Origin: Marthasterias glacialis
Lineage: Eukaryota > Echinodermata > Asteroidea > Forcipulatida > Asteriidae
Assembly (NCBI GenBank): GCA_911728455.2
Contig: OU452219.1
Location: 24,929,211-24,993,210, forward strand
Reading direction: 5' to 3'
DNA: 64,000 bases
Both the position numbers and the translations under genes were made by a program. Below are positions 52,801 through 58,160 of this stretch, piece by piece; positions within the stretch are counted from its first letter, which is position 1; every line of letters begins with the position of its first letter. The notes under the pieces were generated by a model. The model was not told where the DNA came from. It was given only the letters and a program-made list of their open reading frames with translations, and ran no database searches.

Positions 52801-53226
52801 TGTGTCTTTATGTCTCTTGATTAAAAACAGGCAGACCTTTCAAAACAGACTTCAAGCAAAAGGAGATTGTGAAGAAAAAGAATCTTAAACAAATATTGAC
52901 AGATCAATGAATGATTTCTTCACATCCTTTCTCTTATACTTAAAGTATTCTTCGGGGATGGGGCTTCAAAAATGGGTATGGGTACAGACACAACAGCCCT
53001 GACCCATGATCAAGGTATACATAAATGTACCTTACAAGAAAATTTTGCTGTGCAATGTTCTTTATGCCAAGACAATACTTACATGAGGCCTCTTCCACTC
53101 AAATGGTCTGGGTGGCCTCTGGGAGAAGAAGATGGATTGGTCAACAGCTGGGAAGTCTTGATCCTCATACAGTTTTCCAAGGTATTTTCTCTGGATGTCC
53201 TTGTAGGTGGGTCCTCTGCGCGGCAT
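10862..53226 (-). CDS. Classical calpain (Cys protease with penta-EF-hand), complete, 18 coding exons
   Basis: Eighteen AG/GT-bounded exons join in phase into 2064 nt, 687 aa plus stop, close to CAPN9 (690 aa). The ATG at 53224-53226 has an in-frame TAA 12 nt upstream and A at -3. Domains: short N-terminus 1-48; protease core about 49-300 with Cys74 ([16 protein letters not shown]), His231 ([13 protein letters not shown]) and Asn257 ([13 protein letters not shown]); C2-like (CBSW) domain about 305-490 with an acidic loop at 366-381; penta-EF-hand 506-687. EF2 (loop 573-584) and EF3 (603-614) keep canonical Ca ligands; EF1 is calpain-type; EF4 and EF5 are degenerate. Family role: Ca-activated, limited proteolysis in the cytosol. 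No transmembrane or signal segment is seen. It is closest by eye to the CAPN9/CAPN8/CAPN2 group, so no symbol is assigned. Confidence 0.95.
11514..11566 (-). CDS. Calpain exon 17, EF5
   Basis: It encodes [18 protein letters not shown], the degenerate dimerisation-type EF5. Acceptor CACTCACAG, donor ATGAG/GTAAGA. Confidence 0.9.
11790..12060. mobile_element. GGGCCC-type MITE(s), family M1
   Basis: A short element at 11934-12055 begins GGGCCCTAATTCATGGC and ends with the complement GCCATAAAATTGGGCCC. The preceding 140 bases resemble the M1 interior (GTGCTAAGCACGTATTAGCA and TTTTTCTGCTGAACAAA). It lies in the calpain intron between exons 16 and 17. Confidence 0.5.
12150..12266 (-). CDS. Calpain exon 16, EF4
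   Basis: It encodes [38 protein letters not shown], matching calpain EF4 (RFAD-QI-FDDFI-C-VRLE). The first loop ligand is not Asp, so Ca binding by this hand is doubtful. Acceptor CTCTTACAG, donor GATCG/GTAAGT. Confidence 0.94.
13337..13415 (-). CDS. Calpain exon 15, EF3
   Basis: It encodes [20 protein letters not shown] then LAMNAI. The loop D603[11 protein letters not shown]614 is canonical. Acceptor TTTTTTTGTAG, donor CATTG/GTGAGT. Confidence 0.95.
13844..13912 (-). CDS. Calpain exon 14, EF2 loop
   Basis: It encodes [20 protein letters not shown] then KWK. With Asp573 from exon 13 it forms a complete 12-residue EF loop. Acceptor GATGCTTAG, donor GGAAG/GTGAGC. Confidence 0.95.
14425..14486 (-). 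CDS. Calpain exon 13, EF2 first helix
   Basis: It encodes [20 protein letters not shown] then D, equivalent to the GFSLE-CRSMVALMD helix of other calpains. It is 62 nt and restores phase between exons 12 and 14. The acceptor CATTAAACAG is good. The donor GAC/GTATCC is weak at positions +4 to +6. Confidence 0.88.
17696..18326. repeat. 15-bp minisatellite (GCAACAAGATCTGCA)n with embedded longer variant
   Basis: About 40 units of GCAACAAGATCTGCA, with A/G change giving GGTCTGCA and an occasional CTGCGG. Near the right end a longer unit with CATGCCCTGCTCACTTGTAG appears three times, starting near 18080, 18158 and 18296 (periods 78 and 138). The unit length is a multiple of three, so both strands stay open (LQQQD on +, LLLQI on -). 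That explains the long open frames without any need for a gene. It is intronic to calpain. Confidence 0.93.
18711..18969. mobile_element. MITE-like element with ACTCTAAA-GGTAACC terminal inverted repeats
   Basis: The left end ACTCTAAAAGGTAACCAGT matches the complement of the right end (ACTCTAAAGGGTAACCGGT) with two differences. An inner inverted pair (GGCCAAGTTCGCGC / GCGCGAACTTGGCC) sits around a centre near 18840. Flanking TA dinucleotides are possible target duplications. No coding content. Confidence 0.65.
20355..20412 (-). CDS. Calpain exon 12, EF1 loop
   Basis: It encodes [19 protein letters not shown], matching the calpain EF1 that lacks a canonical loop but carries WELREILN. Acceptor TTTTGACAG, donor AAAG/GTAAGC. 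Confidence 0.94.
20570..20815 (-). repeat. Dispersed repeat family R1, copy D
   Basis: Read on -, it has AAACAATGGTGGCAGCCTA, then CTCGTTTGTACAACAAAAGG and GATTACGCAATAACCCTTGG, the same block order as the R1 copies at 30464 and 60428. It is shorter than the other copies. Confidence 0.55.
21137..21220 (-). CDS. Calpain exon 11, EF1 helix
   Basis: It encodes [20 protein letters not shown] then FFKRITGD, the first helix of the penta-EF-hand domain (FKRI-GDD is typical). Acceptor TTCACAG, donor GGGAT/GTAAGT. Confidence 0.93.
23812..23885 (-). mobile_element. tRNA-like sequence (SINE head or tRNA pseudogene)
   Basis: Read on -, it has TAGCTCAGTTGGTAGAGCG (excellent A box and D arm) and GGTCGGGGTTCAAATTCC (excellent B box and T arm). 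CTAGA/TCTAG acceptor-like ends are present, but the anticodon stem does not pair, so a working tRNA is unlikely. Confidence 0.5.
24378..24679. mobile_element. MITE, GGGTG-GTTCGATTAGCTT terminal repeats, ATA duplication
   Basis: It begins GGGTGTGTTCGATTAGCTT and ends with the complement of GGGTGCGTTCGATTAGCTT. It is flanked on both sides by ATA, a 3-bp target duplication. Internal copies of TTCGATTAGC-like motifs are also present. At 302 bp it is non-coding. The GGG terminus and 3-bp duplication suggest a PIF/Harbinger-type origin, though ATA is not the usual TWA target. Confidence 0.75.
25557..25811. mobile_element. MITE-like element with about 50-bp imperfect terminal inverted repeats
   Basis: The left GATCCATTAAGCCCTGCC and the right complement GATCCATTCAGCCCTGCC continue with matched GACCAATCACAG and TTGGCTA blocks further in. 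It is 255 bp. No coding content is seen and target duplication is unclear. Confidence 0.6.
26453..26630. mobile_element. GGGCC-type MITE, family M1
   Basis: The left end GGGCCAAATTTCATAATGCT and the right end (complement AAGGCCTGATTTGATAAAAC) are inverted. The interior has CTAAGCACAAATTAGCAGG and GGTAACCTTTTTCTGCTAAG as in the copies at 49159 and 59328. It is just downstream of calpain exon 10. Confidence 0.6.
26728..26770 (-). CDS. Calpain exon 10, linker
   Basis: This short exon of 43 nt encodes [14 protein letters not shown] between the C2-like and EF-hand domains. Acceptor GACTCACAG, donor AACAG/GTTAGA. Its exact joining is supported by phase on both sides. Confidence 0.88.
27000..27420 (+). 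mobile_element. Remnant of a non-LTR retrotransposon (LINE) ORF2 3' end
   Basis: A + frame reads [12 protein letters not shown], close to the LWNSLP motif near the C-terminus of CR1/Jockey-type ORF2 proteins, followed by a degraded [14 protein letters not shown] segment across a frame change. Stops and frameshifts show it is dead. It lies between calpain exons 9 and 10. Confidence 0.5.
27739..27950 (-). CDS. Calpain exon 9, C2-like domain
   Basis: It encodes [40 protein letters not shown] and [20 protein letters not shown] followed by YSLKKASS. The donor is read as CTGT/GTAAGT, which restores phase with exon 10. Confidence 0.95.
28364..28498. mobile_element. MITE-like element with TAAAGCC-GATTC termini
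   Basis: The left TAAAGCCTGATTCGCGAA and the right complement TAAAGCCCGATTCATACTTC form short inverted termini, with inner GCGAA/TTCGC pairs. It is 135 bp and sits between calpain exons 8 and 9. Confidence 0.45.
28603..28805 (-). CDS. Calpain exon 8, acidic loop of C2-like domain
   Basis: It encodes [13 protein letters not shown], then a run of 15 Asp/Glu and one Asn at residues 366-381, then [19 protein letters not shown] and LTIGFAIYE. The acidic loop of calpain domain III is known to contact the basic side of the protease core; it is longer here than in vertebrate classical calpains as I recall them. Confidence 0.96.
29643..29809 (-). CDS. Calpain exon 7, core to C2-like junction
   Basis: It encodes [20 protein letters not shown], then a lysine cluster (GGKKKKSKW, residues 322-330) and [17 protein letters not shown], the start of the C2-like domain. 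Acceptor CTTCCAAAG, donor CCCAG/GTTTGT. Confidence 0.95.
30311..30388 (-). CDS. Calpain exon 6
   Basis: It encodes [20 protein letters not shown] then DDGEF, the end of the protease core (DDGEFWM spans the next junction). Acceptor GATTCCTAG, donor TTCTG/GTAAGT. Confidence 0.95.
30464..31130 (+). repeat. Dispersed repeat family R1, longest copy (A)
   Basis: It shares, in order, with 60428-61010: GTTGCCAGCGGGAATC, a GACAAAGCCAAGAGAACAAA block, TATCAAGAATATGTCAAAC, GACTCCATTGAGCCGA, TAAACAATGGTGGAAGCCTC, CTCGATGTCTTATAATCCTC, GGGTGAAACGAAG and GTGGAATGTCCAGGCGACC. Two neighbouring TCAAGA-CATGTTTCCTCTT blocks suggest a short internal duplication. It lies between calpain exons 5 and 6. No terminal repeat or coding frame was recognised. 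Confidence 0.7.
32110..32201 (-). CDS. Calpain exon 5, catalytic Asn
   Basis: It encodes [20 protein letters not shown] then [10 protein letters not shown], with Asn257 in RNPWG. His-Asn spacing is 26, slightly longer than the 24 I recall for CAPN2/CAPN9. Acceptor CATCTCAG, donor GATAA/GTAAGT. Confidence 0.96.
32671..32844. mobile_element. MITE with AAGGCTGGTTTATAG terminal inverted repeats
   Basis: The left end AAGGCTGGTTTATAG is exactly complementary to the right end CTATAAACCAGCCTT. It is 174 bp and non-coding, between calpain exons 4 and 5. Confidence 0.7.
33072..33321 (-). CDS. Calpain exon 4, catalytic His
   Basis: It encodes [38 protein letters not shown] and [16 protein letters not shown] with His231. 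The spacing Cys74-His231 is 157 residues, the same as in human CAPN2 and CAPN9 from memory. Confidence 0.97.
33416..33564. mobile_element. MITE-like element with TACCCG-AT-TCAGACAA termini
   Basis: The left TACCCGGATGTCAGACAA and the right complement TACCCGCATCTCAGACAA differ at two positions. It is 149 bp, locally GC-richer than its surroundings, between calpain exons 3 and 4. Confidence 0.6.
33707..33962 (-). CDS. Calpain exon 3, catalytic Cys
   Basis: It opens with [14 protein letters not shown] (Cys74) and continues through [40 protein letters not shown] and ALLEKAYAK, all hallmark calpain core sequence. Acceptor GCTGACAG, donor CCAA/GTGAGT. Confidence 0.97.
34373..34442 (-). CDS. Calpain exon 2
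   Basis: It encodes [20 protein letters not shown] then GEL, the strand immediately before the catalytic Cys block. The acceptor is TTTATCAG and the donor is CTTG/GTAAGT. It follows an 18.6-kb intron. Confidence 0.95.
35397..35553. mobile_element. M1-type MITE, degraded copy
   Basis: The left TTTCATAATGCTATTAAGCA and right GCCTCTATGAGATTGGCC ends are inverted, as in M1. The interior has GTGCTAAGCACAGAAAAGTC and CTGGTTTCCTGC. Confidence 0.4.
37180..37397 (-). mobile_element. tRNA-derived SINE fragment (same family as 1064-1400)
   Basis: Read on -, it has TGTCGTTGCCGAACGGTCGA, a GTGTGGGTTTGAGTCC B box and GACACTTGTGTTCTTAAGCA, matching the SINE in the AIDA intron. The AATAAA tail is absent. 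Confidence 0.55.
37960..38046 (-). mobile_element. tRNA-like SINE head, second family
   Basis: Read on -, it has GGATCAGGTTGGCTCAGTGG (A box) and ACCCCGGTTCGAATCCCGCC (strong B box) about 40 bases apart. The cloverleaf is incomplete. Confidence 0.5.
38524..38656. repeat. Long near-perfect inverted repeat (foldback hairpin)
   Basis: Arms of about 57-60 bases (38524-38581 and 38599-38656) flank a loop of about 17 bases. The inner arm GAGGTGCATGCTGGTCTAGT is fully complementary to its partner, and the outer arm (CGCAAATACTTT) pairs with AAAGTATTTGCG with a few mismatches between. This could be a small foldback or MITE element or a transcribed hairpin. Confidence 0.8.
38757..38892 (+). repeat. 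Dispersed repeat family R2, intact copy
   Basis: It has GGGCACCAAGGCATTTTCTT, AAAGGGCACCTCTATGAGG, GAGCACCAAGGCCATAACCA and GTTGCCTCTGTTGGGTCCAT. It is the uninterrupted counterpart of the repeat split by an insertion at 41591. Confidence 0.5.
38906..38939. repeat. GTACAT microsatellite
   Basis: A short run of alternating GTACAT/ATGTAC palindromes (TACTGTACATGTACATGTAC). Confidence 0.6.
39417..39463. repeat. GTACAT/ATGTAC microsatellite
   Basis: A run of TGTACATGTACATGATG, TACATGTACATACATG and TATGTACATGTAC. It is a palindromic hexamer repeat in the long calpain intron. Confidence 0.65.
41530..41590 (+). repeat. R2 repeat, left half of an interrupted copy
   Basis: It contains GGGCAATGCAG and GTAAAGGGCACCTCTAT, matching the intact R2 copy at 38757 up to the point of insertion. 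The right half resumes at 42483. Confidence 0.5.
41591..42482. mobile_element. Nested DNA-transposon-like element, GGG-CCC termini, TAT duplication
   Basis: The left end GGGTACGTTCACACGAGTAG and right end (complement GGGCATGTTCACACGAGTAG) are inverted repeats. They continue into subterminal copies of GCTAACTTCGCT, repeated at least five times on the left. TAT flanks both sides. It is 892 bp. No transposase domain was recognised; the longest open frame (- strand, 41930-42280, 116 codons) is of unknown meaning. It splits an R2 repeat. The termini resemble the element at 24378, again suggesting PIF/Harbinger-like ends (inference). Confidence 0.75.
42483..42590 (+). repeat. R2 repeat, right half of the interrupted copy
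   Basis: It contains AAGGCCAGCAAAGGCATTGACCAGG-like sequence (spaced GGCCAGC, TGACCAGGGGC), then TTGCCTCTGTTGCCTCCATG, continuing the R2 copy interrupted at 41591. Confidence 0.5.
49159..49359. mobile_element. GGGCCC-type MITE, best copy of family M1
   Basis: The left GGGCCTAATTTCATAGAGCTG and the right complement AGGGCCCAATTTCATAGAGCT give about 20 paired bases. The interior has GCTCAGCAAAAATTAGCAGG and TTTTGGCTGGTAACC. It is about 200 bp and non-coding. Confidence 0.75.
52680..52800 (+). repeat. Dispersed repeat family R2, copy
   Basis: It has GGGCATTTCCCTTGGGAAAG, GGGGCACCAAGGCCAAGACC and GGTCTCCATGTAATTCCAGG. It is the clearest full-length match to the copy at 4612. Confidence 0.55.
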
Positions 53227-53305
53227 CTTGCTCCGTTACAGACTTGGGGTACAAAAAGGTATGAAATACAAAACCTTTTTCGGTCTGTGTGTAAACCTCT
53301 ACCGG
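53083..53305 (-). CDS. Calpain exon 1 (coding 53083-53226) with 5' UTR
   Basis: The acceptor TTTTTTTGCAG is at 53306-53307 and the donor is CCTCAT/GTAAGT. Bases 53227-53305 are 5' UTR with an in-frame TAA at 53236-53238. The coding part gives 48 codons starting [20 protein letters not shown] and ending [11 protein letters not shown], the usual lead-in to the calpain protease core. Confidence 0.93.
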
Positions 53306-55489
53306 CTGCAAAAAAATAAAAATAATAAATGGTTAATTAACTCATAATACTTTCTTCTTCTTTTTCAAAAACAATGTGTATTTTTTTAAGGGTTTTTCAC
53401 TTCTTCATTCCTTTTAAATGTTAGTTATAAATCTTATTTTATTTTTAAAACAAATTGTTTTTAATTTGATTTTTTTTAGTGCGTTTTTTTAGTGCATTTT
53501 TAGAAATTAGAGTCTGACTCATAAATGAAATATAAAGGCACTACAGGATTGGTAAGGATAAAACAATACAGTATTGTTTCGTTCTGAAAGCTTACTGTTT
53601 ATGAAGTTAATACTCAAACAAACATTTCCCTCTGAAATGCTGTCATATTCGAGAAAAGTGTATCTGCAAGCCTAAAAAAATACGAAATATTTTTGGTTTT
53701 GGCTGTAACAATCAAAATTAAGGACAATGTGTTTACATGCTGAAAAGTGTGCATGGTTTTTCACTATTTTCTCCTGACTCTAAAGACGGATTGAACCCAA
53801 GTTTACACAGGTTTTTTTCTTCATGTCAATACTGGGTCAGAAAAAGTAAGAACACTGCACTATCATCAGCTTTACCAATCATGTGTATAGTGCCTTTGAG
53901 AAACCAGTTAGGACAGAAGTTAAGACCAGTTATTCAGAGCTAATTGGTTTGTTTTCTTCTTCTCTGTCTAGTACCTTGATCTAGTTTTGTCTAGGATGTG
54001 CTCTTTATAAGAACAAGAATTAATTGACACAGGTGTGATTAGTTATTACCATTATGTTTCATCTTGGTCTAGAGATAAACACCTGGAATGCCTATGATTT
54101 TATAAGTTATGAGGATCTACACACTATCAACATCACCAGAAAGGAAAAACTAACTGGTGGTTTTCTACAGGGCATGCCTTTTATCCATTGAAGGTAAGAA
54201 TCTTTCAGCAAAAAAAAATAATACTAATAAATCAGGAGAAATCCTGACCATACATAATTGTTTGAAAAAGATTTAAAACTTGTATCAAATAGATGTCAAT
54301 AGGTTTTTATACTAGTTTGCTGCCATCAACCAAAAAAAATGAAATTACAAGTTGTTTGACCTATCAAGTGCTTTGCTTCTTGGCCATTACCCTCAAATAT
54401 TTTTTTTCTTGAACAAACATGTTTCAATGAATCCGTTTCAATGCATTGGCTCAAAATGTCGGCAAATATGTTATGAACAGGTGAAGTTGTTATAAATAGA
54501 TTTATGATTAAATAAAGGCACATTTTACATACTGTATTAAAGTTGAGGCTGATTAAATAGCTTCATTGCACGTCTTACTCATTCAGTCCATTCTGGCTAA
54601 ATAATAAGCAAGAATCATGAGGCAGTTTGGGTAAGAAATCAAGTGAATGTATTCAGTGTTTTGCAGTTTTTGTTGTATCATTATCAAGTCAGTAGTGATT
54701 TTTTTACTTTTCCAAGTTTGTTTTGGGGTCCCTATAAATAGTAACATTTTTCTATATGCTACAAACGTCACAGCACGAAGGATTATTCAAAGTATGGCCT
54801 TGTCATTGAGTGTCAAAACTTCCAGTTTATTATTGCCCGAAAAAACAATTGCGACTCCAGCAAAATTTGGGAAGAATTAAACCCTGTTTCAACTTGGATG
54901 TTACTGCCATGCAGCAGACATGTAATATTAGTCAGAACAAAGCTTAATAAAACAAGGAAATTGGGCTTTTCCTGTGTCTTTAAAATTGACGCCTATGGTC
55001 AATGGTGGAAGGAATCCCAAAAGATGTTTGAATTAGGTTTTTAATTTTTTGAGTTTAGCTTTTTTACTGTTCAAAAGAGCTTCAAAAGAAGTTGTTTCAA
55101 TTTACTTCAAAGTTTTACTGAAACTTAAAAGTAAATTGAAACAACCCAAAACTTAAACCAGATTAAACCTGATTTAACTTGTTTAATATACGAGCTTGGA
55201 AAAGATGGGTGACAAAACGATAAAATTAGTTCGACTGTCGACCAAGCGTGTGATTCTGACGAAACATTGTGGAGCATACATCTCGACCATCCACACTCAA
55301 GAGTCATGGCTCAAGTCATAACGATAACAAGCAAATTTCGAAGGTCTAAATTTTCTCATTTTCCAAAATTGCAAAATTGACAACTCTATTTAATTAACAA
55401 GACTTCTTCTACAGTCTTTAAATCACCTACATAAACTTTAAAATTGGCGGTGAAATTCGATCCAAAACGATAAAAGAGAGACAACTTAC
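53306..55489. other. Calpain 5' UTR intron
   Basis: This is 2.2 kb between the candidate untranslated exon and the first coding exon. It is AT-rich with T-runs; an imperfect inverted pair (GTTTCAATTTACTT / AAGTAAATTGAAAC) lies at about 55094-55144. No exon or repeat of a known family was recognised. Confidence 0.45.
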
Positions 55490-55707
55490 ATGAGAGATGT
55501 CGTACAGTTACGCAGGTTTCTGTTGAAGCGCACACAGTAAACCACGAGCAACGGGTATATCGGGCTCAAAGCACAGCTCAGTTTCCTTGGGGAGCAGCTA
55601 GCCACAGAGTCCGGTCGGTGCCGATCGAGAGCACCAGCAACCAACGCGTTCCTTTCAGTAAAGTGTACACACCCAACCTCCCCCATTAAAAACCAGGCCA
55701 AGGCCAA
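55490..55707 (-). other. Probable 5' untranslated exon of calpain
   Basis: On - a good donor CTCAT/GTAAGT ends an exon at 55490. The next exon of the calpain (53083-53305) begins with a TTTTTTTGCAG acceptor and has an in-frame stop before its ATG, so this exon would be untranslated. Its upstream limit is not visible and 55707 is nominal. It could instead belong to an unrelated transcript. Confidence 0.45.
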
Positions 55708-55800
55708 TCAACTATGACGCCCTCTATGGTTTGATAGCGCACATTTTCATTGGTGCACATCAGGACGCATCTTTTTCAGGTCATTGTTGGGAACCCGTGA
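55690..55800 (-). promoter_or_regulatory. Possible calpain promoter region
   Basis: Just upstream of the candidate 5' exon on -, there are CCAAT-type motifs (CACCAATG, and GATTGG in the opposite sense) in a locally less AT-rich stretch. No TATA box was recognised. This is inferred from position only. Confidence 0.2.
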
Positions 55801-56015
55801 ACTTGGGCGGCACCTGCGCTCTGTCAGTTTGATTGGTCAATTTTTCCCAGGGGTGTGGTCCCTGGAATTAAGGCTAGTAATTTGCATTATGAAAATAGTA
55901 CAGCAGCTACCATGTTCAGTTTTATTTAATGTACAACATAAAGTCAGATTAAATGATAAAACAAATCCCTGTCAAGCTGATCTCTGTAAAAAGGTTTTTG
56001 TTTCAATTGTGAAAC

Positions 56016-56028
56016 TTACATAGTAACA
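56016..56028. repeat. Target-site duplication, left copy
   Basis: TTACATAGTAACA is identical to 58377-58389 and flanks the Penelope-like element. Confidence 0.75.
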
Positions 56029-56060
56029 AGTGATGTTTGAAGCTTTGCATGGTGTGAAGG

Positions 56061-56316
56061 ATAGTAAGGAACTATAATTAAATAGTAGTAAACTTGCGGG
56101 TACAACCATGTAATTTAACTCTTTTAGGAAGGAGTGGTGGCTCTGAGAAGAACCGTTGTGGTCTCGACGTTTCGAACAGTATGCTCTGTTCGTCTTCAGG
56201 AGAATGCCGGGCTGCTGATGATGATGGTGCTTATGTAGGGCTACTGGGATGCACTTTCTTGGCGGGAAGCGTCCAGGTTGTTCTTGGCCGGTGATGCATG
56301 GCGGGTGGTTGCTGGC
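56061..56316 (+). repeat. Penelope-like element terminal repeat, left (3') copy
   Basis: It is an inverted copy of 58122-58377. On the - strand it carries the hammerhead-like motif at about 56161-56200 in the same sense as the element's coding strand. Confidence 0.9.
56161..56204 (-). ncRNA. Hammerhead-ribozyme-like motif, left terminus
   Basis: This is the inverted copy of the motif described at 58235-58276, here in the sense orientation of the retroelement (- strand): TCTC, CTGAAGA, GAACAG hairpin CTGTTC, GAAA, CGTC, GAGA. Confidence 0.5.
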
Positions 56317-56420
56317 TGGATGTGTGTGCGCTGGGGTGTGTCAGTGTTGTGTTGTGGTGCTTGTGGTAGGTTGGGCTTGAGTAGTGGTGACCAGATATCG
56401 TTGATGAAGAAACCGATGTC

Positions 56421-58160
56421 TTATGGAACTGTGTTGTGGGCTTTGATTTCTATGGCTTCTCTGATTCTGCGTTGATGCCAATGCTGGACAGGAACGATGA
56501 GCTTGGTGTCTTGCCAGTTGATGCGATGGTCTTGTTCGTGGGAATGTTTGATGATTGCTGATTTATCCAGATGTCCTAGTCTGCCATGTGCTTGGTGTTC
56601 CTTGATTCTTGAAGAGAAGTTACGGCCGGTTTCTCTGATGTATACTTTACCGCATTCACATGGAATGCAGTAAACACCAGCCTTGTCCTGCGTGGATTGT
56701 TTGTCCTTGTGTGTTTGAAGTGATGCTTGAATCTTGTTTGGTGCCGTGTGGAAGATCTTGACTTGTGCTTGGGTGAAGATGCGCTGGAGCTTGTGTGATG
56801 CGAGGCCAATGTACGGTAGGGTGATGCTTGACTTGAACTGTGGTCGTTCTTCTGGTGGGAGGCTGGGCTTGGGCTGGCTGAAGTTGAAGCGTTTGTATCC
56901 GTTGAGTTGAAGTGATTTCTTGATGTGGTGGAGTTCTTGTTTTAAGTTATGTTGGTCGCAGGTGTTGAAGGCGCGGCGGACCAATGTGTTGTTGACTGCA
57001 GACTTGAAGCATGGGTGATGGAACGAAGAGCTGTGAAGGTAACTGTCTGTGTGTGTCGGCTTGCGGTGTACTGTGTGGGAGATGGTTCCATCTGGCTTGC
57101 GCGTGACTTAGACATCTAGGAAGGCGATGGTGTTTTGTGATTCTTGCTCCATAGTGAATTTGATGAGAGGGTGCTGGTTGTTGAGGTGGATGAGGAAGTC
57201 TTGAAGCGGCGTCTCGCCGTGGGGCCATACCACGAAGGTATCATCAACATAGCGGAGCCAGAGGTTGGGCCGAAGATCCGCGTTCTCGATGGAGTCCAAT
57301 TCGAATTCCTCCATGAACAGATCTGCTAGAACCGGGGATAAAGGAGATCCCATAGCGGCTCCAGAAGTCTGCTCATAGAATTGGTCTCTCCATCTGAAGC
57401 TGGAAGATGAGACACACGTGAGGAGTAGGTCGTGGACTTGGTTGGGCGTGAGGTTTGTGCAATCTTTGATGGTAGGGTCGGCTTGTAGGCGTTGTTTGGC
57501 GATGAGGCATGCTTCTTTGGTGGGTATGTTTGTGAATAGTGAGACGACGTCGAAACTGACAAGGATGTCAGATTGACGGAGCTGGAGGTCCTTGATGCAC
57601 TTGACAAACTGGCTCGAGTTGGTGATGTGATGTGGTGTGTGGCCAACGAGTGGTTGGAGGATCTTGGTCAGATGTCTGGCTGTGTTGTAGGTAGGGGCAC
57701 CTCTAGATGCTACGATGGGGCGGAGAGGAATATCTGGCTTGTGGATCTTGGGCTGTCCGAAGAAGCGTGGGCAGGAGGATGCCGATGGCTTGAGGTGACG
57801 GTACGTTGGTGTGCTAATAGCTTGAGATTGGTGAAGGGGCCGGAGTTGATTGGTGATCTTGCGTTCGATGGCCGGGATGGGGTTTCTTGACAGGCGTCTG
57901 TAGGTGTCAGTTGAAAGGATGTCAGTCACTTTGTGGTCATAATCTGAAGAAGACATGACCACGGTGGCATTACCCTTGTCAGCTGACATGATGTGGATGG
58001 ACTTGTCACGCTGGAGAGATCTGATGGCGGAGATTTCTTGTTGGCTGGTGTTGGGCTTGGGTAGCTTGGCGTTCTTGAGTGTTTGCAGGATCTGGATACG
58101 GACTTGGTTAGCGGCTGTCTTGCCAGCAACCACCCGCCATGCATCACCGGCCAAGAACAA
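56421..58160 (-). pseudogene. Penelope-like RT/GIY-YIG polyprotein, one in-frame stop
   Basis: One frame runs from 58160 to 56421 (580 codons), broken only by TAA at 57108-57110. Order: N-terminal conserved block (MSADKGNATVVMSSSDYDH), PRFFGQPKIHKPDIPLRPIV, motif A (VSFDVVSLFTNIP, about residue 205), motif B (GAAMGSPLSPVLADLFMEEF), motif C (RYVDDTFVVW), FLDV then the stop, and VTRKPDGTISHTVHRKPTH. Near the end is a GIY-YIG-type endonuclease (AGVYCIPCECGKVYIRETGR, with FSSRIKEH downstream). RT copies the RNA and the endonuclease nicks the target. The ATG at 58160 lies inside the terminal repeat and is probably not the original start. The single stop and otherwise open frame suggest a fairly recent insertion. 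Confidence 0.93.

Larger units (their letters stand above)
34443..53082. other. Calpain intron between coding exons 1 and 2 (18.6 kb)
   Basis: No exon was recognised on either strand. It holds SINE pieces (37180-38046), a long hairpin (38524-38656), TACATG-rich microsatellites (38906-38939, 39417-39463), a nested transposon (41591-42482), an M1 MITE (49159-49359) and R2 copies (38757-38892, 52680-52800). Homopolymer runs include G at about 37721-37736 and C at about 40049-40060, and a GGCAA pentamer repeat lies at about 40487-40514. Long introns at this position often carry regulatory DNA, but nothing specific is visible. Confidence 0.6.

Noticed and set aside
55486..55707. 73-codon - strand frame as a protein
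   Set aside because: It is better explained as the untranslated first exon of calpain: a donor site interrupts it and no homology is seen.
56094..56294. Small duplicated 66-aa protein encoded at both 56094-56294 (+) and 58144-58344 (-)
   Set aside because: The duplication is simply the inverted terminal repeat of the Penelope-like element; no conserved protein domain is seen.
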